Part shown: positions 22,855-31,264 of the stretch, piece after piece | Layout: the number at the start of each line of letters is the position of its first letter | Numbering within the stretch: the stretch's first letter is position 1 | Source of the DNA: Pseudomonas sp. GV071 | GTDB taxonomy: Bacteria > Pseudomonadota > Gammaproteobacteria > Pseudomonadales > Pseudomonadaceae | Direction: 5' to 3' | Assembly: GCF_003050835.1 (NCBI RefSeq) | Contig: NZ_QAOJ01000009.1 | Location: 124,001 to 188,000, forward strand | DNA length: 64,000 nt | The notes under the pieces: model-generated | The model's input: only the letters and a program-made list of their open reading frames with translations | Told to the model about the DNA's origin: nothing | The model's database searches: none | Translations under genes and position numbers: made by a program

Positions 22855-24303
22855 ATGGCTTTTATCGAACGCGACACGCTCGCCGGTTCCGATGCCCCGG
22901 CGATTGCTGAACTGCGGCGTACCTTTACCCTGCAGAAAAACGCTTTCCTGCGCGAGCCGCCGCCCAGCCTCAACCAGCGCCTGGAGCTGCTCGGCGCCTT
23001 TGCCGGGATGATGGTGAGCAACCGTCAGCGTATTCAACAGGCCCTGGCGGCCGACTTCGGCGCCCACCCCACGCAATTCGCCGACCTGGTGGAATGCCTC
23101 GGCGTAGCGGGGCGCGTGCAGTACGTGGCGCAGAACCTCGCCGAGTGGATGAAAGCCCAGGCACGCCCCATGGAGCCGGCCTTGTATGGCAGCGCCAAGG
23201 CCTATATCCAGCCGCAGCCCAAGGGTGTGATCGGAAATATGGCGCCCTGGAATTTCCCCTTTGATATCGGCTTTGGCCCAGTGGTGGAGATGCTTGCCGC
23301 CGGTAACCGCGCCATTATCAAACCGTCCGACCTGACGCCTGCGTGCAGTGAGCTGACGCTGGAAATGGTCCGCGCCACCTTCGACCCGGAACAGGTTGCC
23401 GCTGTAGCCGGTGGCCTGGAATTGGCCCAACACTTCCCCACGCTGGAATGGGACCACCTGATGTACACCGGCAGCACCCAGGTCGGCCGTTCGGTGGCCG
23501 TTGCGGCCGCGCACAATCTGGTGCCGGTGACCCTGGAGCTGGGCGGTAAGTGCCCGGCGTTGATCGCTGAAGATGGCCTTGACGCGGCGACGGTTGAACA
23601 GATCATCGGTTGCAAAACCATCAAGAACGGCCAGATGTGCGTGACCGTCGATTACGTGCTGCTGCCGGAGGCGGCGAGGACGCAGTTTGTGGCGATGGTC
23701 GAGCAACTGTTCGCCAGCAACCTGCCGAACTACGCCAGCCACCCGGATACCACCGGCATCATCAACCAGCGCCACCTCGATCGCTTGCTGGGCTACCTCG
23801 ATGATGCCCGCAGCAAGGGCGCGCAGATCGTGGAAATCGGCGGCCCGCTGGACCGAGCCGCGCGGCGCATGCCGTTCTACCTGGTGCTGGATGTGACCGA
23901 TGACATGGCGCTGATGCGCAACGAAATTTTTGGCCCGATTCTGCCGGTGAAAACCTACCGCTCCCTCAACGATGCCATCACCTATATCAACGACAACGAG
24001 CGCCCGCTCGGCGTGTACATCTTCACCCACAGCGCCTCGGTAGCCGAGCAGGTATTGGCGCGCACCACCTCTGGCGGCGCCTGCGTCAACGCCGCTGCGC
24101 TGCATGCGGCGGTGCCGACGTTGCCGTTTGGCGGGGTGGGCAAAAGCGGCTCCGGGCGCCACCACGGCTACGAGGGGTTCCTCGAATTTTCCAACCTGCG
24201 CTCGGTGGTCGAGCGCGGCAGCAATGATCTGGTCGCGGCGATGTTTGCGCCCTACGGCGCCACCGTCGACGCCCTGATTGCCGGCGCGCTCGGTGAGAGC
24301 TGA
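22855..24303 (+). CDS. calB: Aldehyde dehydrogenase, coniferyl-aldehyde-dehydrogenase type
   Basis: This 482-residue NAD(P)-dependent enzyme oxidises an aldehyde to the acid. Family signatures are PWNFPFDIGFGPVVEMLAAG (about 140), the ELGGKCP motif with the general-base Glu, catalytic Cys262 in NGQMCVTVDYVL, and NEIFGPILPV. The NGQMCV context and C-terminal LPFGGVGKSGSGRHHGYEGF fit the coniferyl aldehyde dehydrogenase (CalB) subgroup, which also contains enzymes for other aliphatic or terpenoid aldehydes, so the natural substrate is uncertain. AGGAG lies before the ATG. It is followed after 69 nt by the ThDP enzyme gene and preceded by a probable TetR operator. Confidence 0.8.
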   Translation: MAFIERDTLAGSDAPAIAELRRTFTLQKNAFLREPPPSLNQRLELLGAFAGMMVSNRQRIQQALAADFGAHPTQFADLVECLGVAGRVQYVAQNLAEWMKAQARPMEPALYGSAKAYIQPQPKGVIGNMAPWNFPFDIGFGPVVEMLAAGNRAIIKPSDLTPACSELTLEMVRATFDPEQVAAVAGGLELAQHFPTLEWDHLMYTGSTQVGRSVAVAAAHNLVPVTLELGGKCPALIAEDGLDAATVEQIIGCKTIKNGQMCVTVDYVLLPEAARTQFVAMVEQLFASNLPNYASHPDTTGIINQRHLDRLLGYLDDARSKGAQIVEIGGPLDRAARRMPFYLVLDVTDDMALMRNEIFGPILPVKTYRSLNDAITYINDNERPLGVYIFTHSASVAEQVLARTTSGGACVNAAALHAAVPTLPFGGVGKSGSGRHHGYEGFLEFSNLRSVVERGSNDLVAAMFAPYGATVDALIAGALGES

Positions 24304-24372
24304 GCCGGCGCTAGCCCTTTTTTGAATAGCGCGCAGCGCTGAGATTAATCCGTCCCAAGGTAGTTAACCGCC

Positions 24373-26076
24373 ATGACCTATTTCGTACACGACAGAATGC
24401 TCGAACTGATGGAAGCCGAAGGGATGAAAACCCTGTTCGGCATTCCCGACCCAAGCTTTATCGGCCTGTTCAATGCCGCTGCCGCACGCGGCTGGCGGGT
24501 AATCGCCCCGCACCATGAACAAGCGGGCGCCTTTATGGCCGATGCCCACTGGCGCATGACCGGCATTCCTTCCGTGGTAGTCGGCAACCAGGGCCCTGGC
24601 GTTGCCAACCTGGCCGCTGCGGCCATCTGCGCGGCGAAAGAAAACGTGCCGACGATTTTTATCGCCGGTCAGCGTGAGCGGGTGTTCGACCAGAAGGTGC
24701 GCAAAGGCCAGTTTCAGTACACCCGTCAGCCCAAGTACTTCGAAGAGGCCATGAAGTACGTCGGCATCATCGAGTTCGCCGAGCAGGTGGATGAGATCTT
24801 CCACGAAGCCTTTCGCCGCGCGCTGTCCGGCACGCCTGGCCCGGTGTACATCGAGTACCCGATGAACGTGCTGGAGTCACAGCTCAAACAAACCCCAGTG
24901 AAGCGCCCCGAGCAGTACCGCCTGGTGCGCCAGGGCGCCGATGCACAGCGCATCGAAGAAGCGCTGGAATTGGTCAAGCACGCGCAGTCGCCAATTCTGT
25001 TGGTGGGGCAGGGCGTACTGGTCAGCCGTGCCCACGAAGCGGTGGCCGAACTGGCCAAGGCCATCGGTTGTCCGGTGATCACCACCCCTGGCGCCGGCGC
25101 GGTATTGCCAGGGCTCGACAGCCAATGTTTTCCCTATCCGACGCCGTCCGGTACCGCCGCTGTGGCCGCCGCTGACCTGGTGATCGCTATCGGCACCGAG
25201 ATCGGCGAACCGGTGCACTACGGCACCGGTCGGCACTGGGAAAAAGGCCAGGTGGATCGCAAGTGGATCTATATCGAGCGCGACTCCCTGGCCATCGGCG
25301 TCAACCGGCCCATCGACGTGCCGCTGGTGGGCGACCTGCGTGACGTGGTGCCGCAGCTAACCGCACCGATCCGTGCGCTGAATCGCCAGCCTTCGGCCAA
25401 GCTGCCGGAGCTCGCCGCCCTGGCGCAAAAGGTGCGCGGCGTTATGGTCAGTAACCTGCCAACCCGCTCGCAGCCTATTCACCCTGGGCATTTGGTGGTG
25501 GAGGCGACGCGCCTGCTGCCGGAAAACACCGTGATGGTGCGTGACGGCGGCTCCTTCGCCATCTTCGCCTCGGCCTACAGCCAACTGCGTGCCCGCGATG
25601 CCATGTGGTGCCAGAACTTCGGCCACCTGGGCACCGGTTTGCCCCACGCCATCGGCGCGCAGCTGGCGGTGGGCGACAGCCGCCGTGTGGTGCTGATGTC
25701 CGGCGACTCGGCGTTCCAATTCCATATTTCCGAACTGGAAACCGCCGTGCGCAAAAACCTGCCGATCGTCTGCATCGTCGGCTGCGATTACGCCTGGGGC
25801 CTGGAAGTGGCGGTGTACCGCAACGCCTTCGGTATGGACTCGGCCGAAACCGAAGCGCACTGGGGCAAACAGCTGCGCCTGGACAAGATCGCCGAAGGTT
25901 TTGGTGCGTACGGCGAGTATGTCGACCGCGCCGAAGACATCGCCGGGGCGGTGCAGCGGGCGCTGGACAGCAACCGGCCGGCAGTGGTGCAGGTGGTTAT
26001 CGACGGCGCCGCCAATGCGTCGGAGATGCCCGGGATTGAAGAGTTCATGTCCTGGTATGGCGAACGCGGCTACTGA
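24373..26076 (+). CDS. Thiamine-diphosphate-dependent lyase/decarboxylase (acetolactate-synthase superfamily)
   Basis: This 567-residue protein has the three-domain layout of the POX/BFDC family: a pyrimidine-binding domain with the activating Glu49 in PHHEQAGAFMADAH, a central domain (ILLVGQGVLVSRAHEAVAEL), and a PP-binding domain with GDSAFQFHISELETAVRKNL followed by GCDYAWG. The usual GDG...NN cofactor motif is changed to GDS...CD, keeping the two metal-binding positions as Asp and Asp. No FAD-binding or CoA-binding feature is obvious. It could be a decarboxylase or a carboligase/lyase like benzaldehyde lyase. It follows the aldehyde dehydrogenase gene in the same direction and is probably co-regulated. 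Confidence 0.82.
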   Translation: MTYFVHDRMLELMEAEGMKTLFGIPDPSFIGLFNAAAARGWRVIAPHHEQAGAFMADAHWRMTGIPSVVVGNQGPGVANLAAAAICAAKENVPTIFIAGQRERVFDQKVRKGQFQYTRQPKYFEEAMKYVGIIEFAEQVDEIFHEAFRRALSGTPGPVYIEYPMNVLESQLKQTPVKRPEQYRLVRQGADAQRIEEALELVKHAQSPILLVGQGVLVSRAHEAVAELAKAIGCPVITTPGAGAVLPGLDSQCFPYPTPSGTAAVAAADLVIAIGTEIGEPVHYGTGRHWEKGQVDRKWIYIERDSLAIGVNRPIDVPLVGDLRDVVPQLTAPIRALNRQPSAKLPELAALAQKVRGVMVSNLPTRSQPIHPGHLVVEATRLLPENTVMVRDGGSFAIFASAYSQLRARDAMWCQNFGHLGTGLPHAIGAQLAVGDSRRVVLMSGDSAFQFHISELETAVRKNLPIVCIVGCDYAWGLEVAVYRNAFGMDSAETEAHWGKQLRLDKIAEGFGAYGEYVDRAEDIAGAVQRALDSNRPAVVQVVIDGAANASEMPGIEEFMSWYGERGY

Positions 26077-26090
26077 GTCTGCCGCACTGC

Positions 26091-26109
26091 GCACCCCGCA
26101 ACGGGGTGC
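26091..26109 (+). terminator. Hairpin after the ThDP enzyme gene
   Basis: GCACCCCG (26091-26098) and CGGGGTGC (26102-26109) form a perfect 8-bp stem with a CAA loop, 14 nt after the stop codon. It sits between convergent genes and probably acts in both directions, although no U-run follows. Confidence 0.5.
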
Positions 26110-26167
26110 TGCAGCGCCGGGTGTTCGTCCTTTATTGTCAACGCAGTCAGGCCGGTGCTCGGCTGAA

Positions 26168-26872
26168 TCAGCCGATCCGCTCTTCGAAATTGCTGCTGTA
26201 TTCGCCGGTAATCGGCATGGCCAGAACCGGGCGTGAATCGATGTTGGCGAGGGCCTGTTGCCAGTCGCCGAGGATGTCCCGGCGGGCCTGATCGTCCAGG
26301 TACGGTACGTGATAGCCGAAGAATGGCTCGAGCACCTCGAAACCGGTGTAGCCGAGGGTGCCTTTCAGTAGCGGACGGAACAGGTCGCGCAGGTCGTCGT
26401 GAATGCCTTCGGCGGAGAACATCCGCTCCCGCCCGCCCAAGGTGGCGCAGACCAACGCGCGTTTGCCGCGCATGCCGCCCTGGTCGAAGATCCGCCGCCC
26501 GCCATAGAACAGGCCGGAAACGAATACGCGGTCGATCCAGCCTTTGAGAATCGCCGGCATCGAATACCAGTACACGGGGAAGCTGAGGATCAGCAGGTCG
26601 CAGCGGTTGATCTTGTCGATCTCGCTCTGGATGTCGCTGCGCAGGGTACCGGCCTTGGCCGCGTGGCGTTGCTCGAGGGCGTACACCAGGTAGTCGGCTT
26701 CGGCGCGGCTGGTGAAGTCCTGGTCGCTGGCGACCGGGTCGAACTGCGTCGCGTAGAGGTCGGAAACTTCCACCGTCGCGCCTTGGCTCTGGAAGTGTTC
26801 GCGGGCTGCTTGGAACAGCGCCGAAGTAAAGGACGCAGGCTCAGGATGGGCGTGGACGATCAGGACATTCAT
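26168..26872 (-). CDS. NAD(P)H:quinone oxidoreductase, flavodoxin-like fold
   Basis: This 234-residue cytosolic flavoprotein is of the KefF/MdaB/NQO1 family. It has the N-terminal strand MNVLIVHAHPEPASFTSALF, which binds the FAD/FMN phosphate, and FPVYWYSMPAILKGWIDRVF (about 112-131), the family hallmark for the flavin isoalloxazine site. GKRALVCATLGG is a further conserved strand. It should carry out two-electron reduction of quinones, which protects against redox stress. The GlxA-like regulator gene lies 97 nt upstream on the same strand. Confidence 0.88.
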   Translation of the reverse strand: MNVLIVHAHPEPASFTSALFQAAREHFQSQGATVEVSDLYATQFDPVASDQDFTSRAEADYLVYALEQRHAAKAGTLRSDIQSEIDKINRCDLLILSFPVYWYSMPAILKGWIDRVFVSGLFYGGRRIFDQGGMRGKRALVCATLGGRERMFSAEGIHDDLRDLFRPLLKGTLGYTGFEVLEPFFGYHVPYLDDQARRDILGDWQQALANIDSRPVLAMPITGEYSSNFEERIG

Positions 26873-26969
26873 AGGCGCACCTCATGGACAATGGGCGCCA
26901 GGGTAGGCGGCCGCAGCGTACAGGCCCAGTGGCGAAAATGACGCTAAATGTGCGGATGCTGCCAATCGC

Positions 26970-27950
26970 TCAACTGCCGCCAATGCGGAATTTGCGCCTG
27001 TACGCGGCCGGTGTCAGGCCAACGCGCTGGCGAAACAGACGGACGAAGGAGCTGTCATCGACATAACCGACCGCCTGGGCGATGTCTTCGATGCGCTGAC
27101 TGCCAGCCTCCAGTAATCCCCGCGCCGCCTCGATGCGCAGGTTTTGCAGGTAGGCCAATGGCGTGTTTTGCAGCGCCAGGTGAAAACGCCGGATCAGTGT
27201 GCGTTCACTGACCGCCAGGCGTTTGGCCAGCTCGGGCAGGCGGATCTGCGCCGCCAGATTTTGCTGCAAGTAATCCTGCGCCTGCTGCACCACGGCATCG
27301 CTGTGCGAACGCTGAGCCAGTAGCGGCAAGAAGGGTGTTTGTTGGGTCTGGCTGACGTCAATCAGCAGGCTTTTTGCGCACTGAGCCGCCAGCTCGGCGC
27401 CGGAATGGCGTTCGATGGTCTGGATCGACTGCAGGTGGTAGGAAGACAGCGCGCCGGCGCAAAACAGCCGCTCGGCTTGGGTCAGCACCGGGTCCATCTG
27501 CAGGTTGACCGCCGGGAACCAGGAGCGAAATTGCTCCTCCAGCCACCAGGTGGTGGTCGCCACGCGGCCGTCGAGCAAGCCGGTGTTGGCCAGCAGAAAG
27601 GTGCCGGTGCAGGTGGCGATCAGTTCGGCGCCTTGCTGCCATTGCTCGATCAGCCAGGCGCAGGGCACCTGTTGCTGATCAAGGAAGGCGCGAAAGGGGT
27701 GATAGCCCTGGTAGTGGCAGGCGGGAATATAGATAAAGTCGAACTGCTCGCCGGCCTCGGGGCGTCGTGAGGCCAGGGGCTGGCCGTTGCTGGCGATGAC
27801 CTGGTCGCTGTGGGCCAGAAACGTCCAGCTGTAGCGCTGCGTCGAGCCTTGCGCGGCAAGGTGGGCGTTGGCCACCTGCATGACGTCGGCCACGCCGTTG
27901 ACGCTGGAGGCATAGCACTGGTCGTAGAGGTAGATCGCGGCCGCAGGCAT
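26970..27950 (-). CDS. GlxA-type transcriptional regulator (DJ-1/PfpI plus AraC)
   Basis: This 326-residue protein has an N-terminal DJ-1/PfpI-like domain (about 1-190; AAAIYLYDQCYASSVNGVAD at the start, and ATCTGTFLLANTGLLDGRVA with the nucleophile-elbow Cys). A C-terminal AraC helix-turn-helix pair follows (LPELAKRLAVSERTLIRRFH and IEDIAQAVGYVDDSSFVRLF). It may sense a small molecule through the PfpI part and activate neighbouring genes, for instance the quinone reductase immediately downstream. The signal is not known. Confidence 0.87.
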   Translation of the reverse strand: MPAAAIYLYDQCYASSVNGVADVMQVANAHLAAQGSTQRYSWTFLAHSDQVIASNGQPLASRRPEAGEQFDFIYIPACHYQGYHPFRAFLDQQQVPCAWLIEQWQQGAELIATCTGTFLLANTGLLDGRVATTTWWLEEQFRSWFPAVNLQMDPVLTQAERLFCAGALSSYHLQSIQTIERHSGAELAAQCAKSLLIDVSQTQQTPFLPLLAQRSHSDAVVQQAQDYLQQNLAAQIRLPELAKRLAVSERTLIRRFHLALQNTPLAYLQNLRIEAARGLLEAGSQRIEDIAQAVGYVDDSSFVRLFRQRVGLTPAAYRRKFRIGGS

Positions 27951-28016
27951 GCCGAGGGTTCCGTATAAGAGGTGGTCTTTTTACACCAGGGCGGTGTTAC
28001 GCGGCAAAACCGGCAC

Positions 28017-28928
28017 TCAAGGGTCGGTTCTGAACGCCTCGACGATCTGCTCCTTGAGCCAACGCAAGCCCACTGCGCGGTCCTGCTGCTGGTGCCAGAT
28101 CAGGCTGACCTGCACCGCTGGCATCTCCAGTGGCAGCGGGAAAATCTGCAGCGCGTAGTGCCGGGCAAAGTGCTCGGCGAGTTGTCGTGGCACGGTGCCG
28201 AGCAGGTCGGACTGCGCGACGATGGCCGGAATCGCCAGGTAGTGCGACACATAGAGCTGCACCTTGCGGCGCAACTTGGCCGAGCCGAGGACGATCTCCA
28301 GCGGTGAGCCGCGGCCGGCGCGGGAATGCACCGAGACATGCTGACTGTCCTGGTACTGCGCCAGGCTCAAACCTTCGCGGCAGGCCGGGTGGTCATGGCG
28401 GGCGATCACCACCAGGTCCTGCTCACGCAGGGGTTGGTAGCGTAGGTCTTCATCGTCGAAGTGCAGGTAATCGATGGCCAGGTCCAACTCACTGGTCTTC
28501 AGTCGCTGCAGCAAGGTGTCGGCATCGTCCGATTGCACCGACAACACCACGCGCGGTGCCAGGGCATGGATGCGGGCGAGCAAGCCGGGCAGAAAAAGCG
28601 CCTGGGCGTAGTCGTTCATCGACAGGCGAAACGTCTGCTCGGCCTGCAGGTCGATGGCTTCTTGCGGGCCCAGGCCTATTCGCAGCAGGTGCAGGGCCTG
28701 GCGCACCGGGGTGTACAGCGAATGGGCGTGTGGTGTCGGCACCATGCCGCGCGCGGTGCGCTGAAACAGTGGCTCGCCGAGTTGCTGGCGCAAACGGGCC
28801 AGAGCATTGCTCACGGTCGACTGGCTCAGGTGTAGACGCAGGGCGGCGCGCGACAGGTTCTGCTCTTGCATCAGGGCGTCGAACACCAGCAGCAGGTTGA
28901 GATCCAGTTGGCGCAAATTCGTAATCAT
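28017..28928 (-). CDS. LysR-type transcriptional regulator (NodD/NahR-like)
   Basis: This 303-residue regulator has an N-terminal winged helix (LRQLDLNLLLVFDALMQEQN, LSQSTVSNALARLRQQLGEP) and a C-terminal periplasmic-binding-protein-like effector domain. The start LDLNLLLVFDAL places it with the NodD/NahR/LinR subgroup that often senses aromatic compounds. It diverges from the sterol-desaturase/SRPBCC gene with an 86-nt gap, the normal layout for a LysR regulator and its target. Confidence 0.9.
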   Translation of the reverse strand: MITNLRQLDLNLLLVFDALMQEQNLSRAALRLHLSQSTVSNALARLRQQLGEPLFQRTARGMVPTPHAHSLYTPVRQALHLLRIGLGPQEAIDLQAEQTFRLSMNDYAQALFLPGLLARIHALAPRVVLSVQSDDADTLLQRLKTSELDLAIDYLHFDDEDLRYQPLREQDLVVIARHDHPACREGLSLAQYQDSQHVSVHSRAGRGSPLEIVLGSAKLRRKVQLYVSHYLAIPAIVAQSDLLGTVPRQLAEHFARHYALQIFPLPLEMPAVQVSLIWHQQQDRAVGLRWLKEQIVEAFRTDP

Positions 28929-29014
28929 GAATAAAGCTCTTTCTGAATATCCGTTATACGAATAATGGCCAGCGGCTTATCTTCGGTCAACGCCTCGACA
29001 AGAAGGATTGCCCG

Positions 29015-30121
29015 ATGAAATTTGATACCGCCACGTTCCGCGCCCGTTACCGGGCAGACATCCACCCGCGTTACAACGCCTGGCTGCACGGCGGCTTCGT
29101 GCTGCTGTTCGGCGCCCTGTGCATTGGCCTGTTCTGGAGTAGAACCGAGCACGTGCAGCCATGGGAGTGGCTGGCCGTTCCGCTGGCGCTGGTGTTCCAG
29201 AACTGGGGCGAGTACATGGTGCACAAGCACCTCGGGCACCATAAACACGGCTTCAGCGCACTGTTCTACAAACGCCATACGGGCGACCACCACAGCTTCT
29301 TCGCCCAGGGGCAGATGGCCTTCGAAACCCGCCAGGACTGGCGCGTGATCTTCTTCCCGCCCTGGCTGATCGCGGTGTTCGCTCTCGGCACCCTGGGTGT
29401 GTTCGGGTTGCTAAGCCTGGTCAACAGCAACGTCGCCGCGCTGTTCAGTGGTTCGATGCTGCTCGGCTACCTCAGCTACGAAATACTGCATGCCTGCGAG
29501 CACCTGCCCGAACAACACCCGATTTCAGGTCTGCCCTGGGTTCGGCAGATGCGCCGTTTGCACGAGCTGCACCATGCACGTGAGCTGATGCATACGCACA
29601 ACTTCAACATCGTCTTTCCGCTGTGGGACTGGATCTACGGCACGCTTTACTGGGAGGCACCGGAATCAACCGCCAGCCGTTGGATGCAGCACCACGTCGA
29701 CATCCGTCGTTCACCCGCGCAGGTATTCGCCTACGTCAGCTGCCCGACCCGTTGGCACGAATGGCATCCCTACCACATCGCCATCGACGGCCCACCAGGC
29801 TCGCTGCCAGCCGGCAGCACGTTCGAGTATCAAGGCGGACGCGCCGGCGCGTTGCGCTGGCAGGTGCTGGATGTGATTGCCGGGCAACGCTGGCAGGCGA
29901 GGGCGAGTGGCAAATATGGCTTGCAGATGGTGGTGACTTACGACTGCTCGGCCACTGCTACCGGCACCCGTTTTACCCGCACGCTGGAGTATCGCTTCGG
30001 CCACTGGATAGGCCGGTTGGCGGCGCGCCTGGGGCTGCATAAACGCATCGAACGGGATTCGGTGGCACTGTTGCAGCGGCTTGGCGAGATGGCGGAGAAG
30101 GTGATTGCGCCCTTGGTGTGA
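29015..30121 (+). CDS. Sterol desaturase-family di-iron hydroxylase fused to an SRPBCC domain
   Basis: This 368-residue protein has two parts. Residues 1-220 are a membrane-bound fatty-acid-hydroxylase/sterol-desaturase domain with histidine clusters HKHLGHHKHG, HTGDHH, HACEHLP, LHELHHARELMHTHN, and four hydrophobic helices, so it should bind a di-iron centre and hydroxylate or desaturate a lipid-like substrate. Residues 232-368 form an SRPBCC/polyketide-cyclase-like domain (VDIRRSPAQVFAYVSCPTRW, then HEWHPYHIAIDG, ending in a long helix ALLQRLGEMAEKVIAPLV). Such domains bind hydrophobic ligands, so the fusion may present substrate to the hydroxylase. The frame is continuous through the junction. 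A LysR gene diverges from it. Confidence 0.82.
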   Translation: MKFDTATFRARYRADIHPRYNAWLHGGFVLLFGALCIGLFWSRTEHVQPWEWLAVPLALVFQNWGEYMVHKHLGHHKHGFSALFYKRHTGDHHSFFAQGQMAFETRQDWRVIFFPPWLIAVFALGTLGVFGLLSLVNSNVAALFSGSMLLGYLSYEILHACEHLPEQHPISGLPWVRQMRRLHELHHARELMHTHNFNIVFPLWDWIYGTLYWEAPESTASRWMQHHVDIRRSPAQVFAYVSCPTRWHEWHPYHIAIDGPPGSLPAGSTFEYQGGRAGALRWQVLDVIAGQRWQARASGKYGLQMVVTYDCSATATGTRFTRTLEYRFGHWIGRLAARLGLHKRIERDSVALLQRLGEMAEKVIAPLV

Positions 30122-30124
30122 CGT

Positions 30125-30565
30125 TCAATACAACCCCGGCCCAGCCTCACGCATAAAGATCTGCACGGTCTTGGGCCCTACACCCTTGAACGCCTGTAGA
30201 CGCTGTTCGAGGTCCGCCCGATCAGCGCTCTGCTCATGGATGTTGCGCACTTTGCCGCCGTAGTCCTCGATCAGCTGTTTGCCCAGCTTGATCAAGCGCT
30301 CGGCGGTGGAGTTGTCGTAGCGCACGTAATGCGCTTCGCCGAGCATGCGCACCAGCTCGGCCTGGGTGCAGTTGGCCAGTTTGCGTGGAGTGTCGCGTTG
30401 GTACTTTTCAACGATCACGCGATAGGCCTGTTCGGCAATCTGTTGCTGGATCGGTTTGCCGAACAGAAAGCTCGCCAACAGCCATTTGAACAGGGCCTCT
30501 TCATCGCCCTTGGCCAGCCCTGTATGAAGTCCCAGTTGCTGGGCGCTGATGTGCTTTGTGGCCAT
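30125..30565 (-). CDS. Truncated HhH-GPD (endonuclease III-like) protein
   Basis: This 146-residue protein resembles the first two thirds of HhH-GPD base-excision glycosylases. The helical domain leads to the helix-hairpin-helix LQAFKGVGPKTVQIFMRE (residues 123-140), containing the Lys of the GxKT loop. It stops immediately afterwards (AGPGLY), so the catalytic Asp segment and the iron-sulfur cluster loop of endonuclease III are absent. It may be a DNA-binding relative without glycosylase activity. It ends tail to tail with the sterol-desaturase fusion, 3 nt apart. Confidence 0.65.
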   Translation of the reverse strand: MATKHISAQQLGLHTGLAKGDEEALFKWLLASFLFGKPIQQQIAEQAYRVIVEKYQRDTPRKLANCTQAELVRMLGEAHYVRYDNSTAERLIKLGKQLIEDYGGKVRNIHEQSADRADLEQRLQAFKGVGPKTVQIFMREAGPGLY

Positions 30566-30674
30566 GCAGGTGTCCTTGCGTTGGATGGCTATCTGCTAGG
30601 GACTGAGTGCGGGCATTAGGGTTCGGGCTTTCGGCTTAATGGGCCACTCGATGGGGAGAAAAGAGGTGAACCTT

Positions 30675-30708
30675 GAGAAAGGCGTGGTGCACCTAACGGA
30701 CCTTTCTC
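30675..30708. repeat. Inverted repeat between HhH gene and antitoxin
   Basis: GAGAAAGG (30675-30682) and CCTTTCTC (30701-30708) are perfectly complementary with an 18-nt loop. They lie in the 245-nt gap that otherwise holds no gene I can support. It may end transcripts of the toxin-antitoxin pair, whose last gene stops at 30811. Confidence 0.3.
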
Positions 30709-30810
30709 GTTTCGCGGCTTGGCCGATTTGGCGGTGTCAAACGAGTGTCGAACAGCGACGCGGTTCTTTTTCCAGAAATACATCAAGCTCACGGCTGCTG
30801 GACGGCAGCG

Positions 30811-31263
30811 TTAACCTTGGTGAAGTTCCTTTGCTGCTGTGGGCTTTGCAGCTGCCGCGGCTTTCGCTTTGGCAGGTTTTTTCGCGATTGCCGCAGTGCG
30901 TGTGGCGACGGTTGGCGGGGCTGTGGTTGCGCCAATGGGCTGTACAGTCAGCTCTACCCCCAGCGCTTTCATCACCTTTCTAACCGTCTCAAAGCGAGTT
31001 TTTTCGCCGCCTTTGAGCGATTTGTACAGGCTTTCCCGATTCACCCCCGCCTCTTGCGCAACCTTGTGGACGCCCTGGGCCTTGGCAACTTCGGCAAGCG
31101 CCTTCATGAGTAATTGCGGGTCTTGTGCCTTCATGCTTTCGGCAAGATACGCGCTGATGACTTCCGGGCTATCGAGGAAGCGCGAGGCCTCATAGCGACT
31201 GGTTTCAGAGGTGTCCAAGTCGAGGATTGGCATATCCTCAGGATTGAATTTAGCTTCGTTCAT
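30811..31263 (-). CDS. HigA-like antitoxin with Lys/Ala-rich tail
   Basis: Residues 1-100 match the probable addiction-module antidote family: PILDLDTSETSRYEASRFLD at the start, then the helix-turn-helix LAEVAKAQGVHKVAQEAGVN with RESLYKSLKGG. The usual member ends near residue 100. Here about 50 more residues follow, rich in Ala, Lys, Thr and Pro (TRTAAIAKKPAKAKAAAAAK), like the tails of AlgP/histone-H1-like proteins. It begins one base after the toxin stop, with its ribosome site (GAGGAAA) inside the toxin's last codons. That is the toxin-first order of HigBA systems. It should neutralise the toxin and repress the operon. Confidence 0.85.
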   Translation of the reverse strand: MNEAKFNPEDMPILDLDTSETSRYEASRFLDSPEVISAYLAESMKAQDPQLLMKALAEVAKAQGVHKVAQEAGVNRESLYKSLKGGEKTRFETVRKVMKALGVELTVQPIGATTAPPTVATRTAAIAKKPAKAKAAAAAKPTAAKELHQG

Positions 31264-31264
31264 T

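Noticed and set aside
22840-24165. 441-codon frame antisense to the aldehyde dehydrogenase gene
   Set aside because: Shadow frame; the plus-strand product has complete catalytic motifs.
24356-24371. Possible third TetR site before the ThDP enzyme gene (AAGGTAGTTAACC)
   Set aside because: Only one half site fits and the spacing differs by one base from the two good sites.
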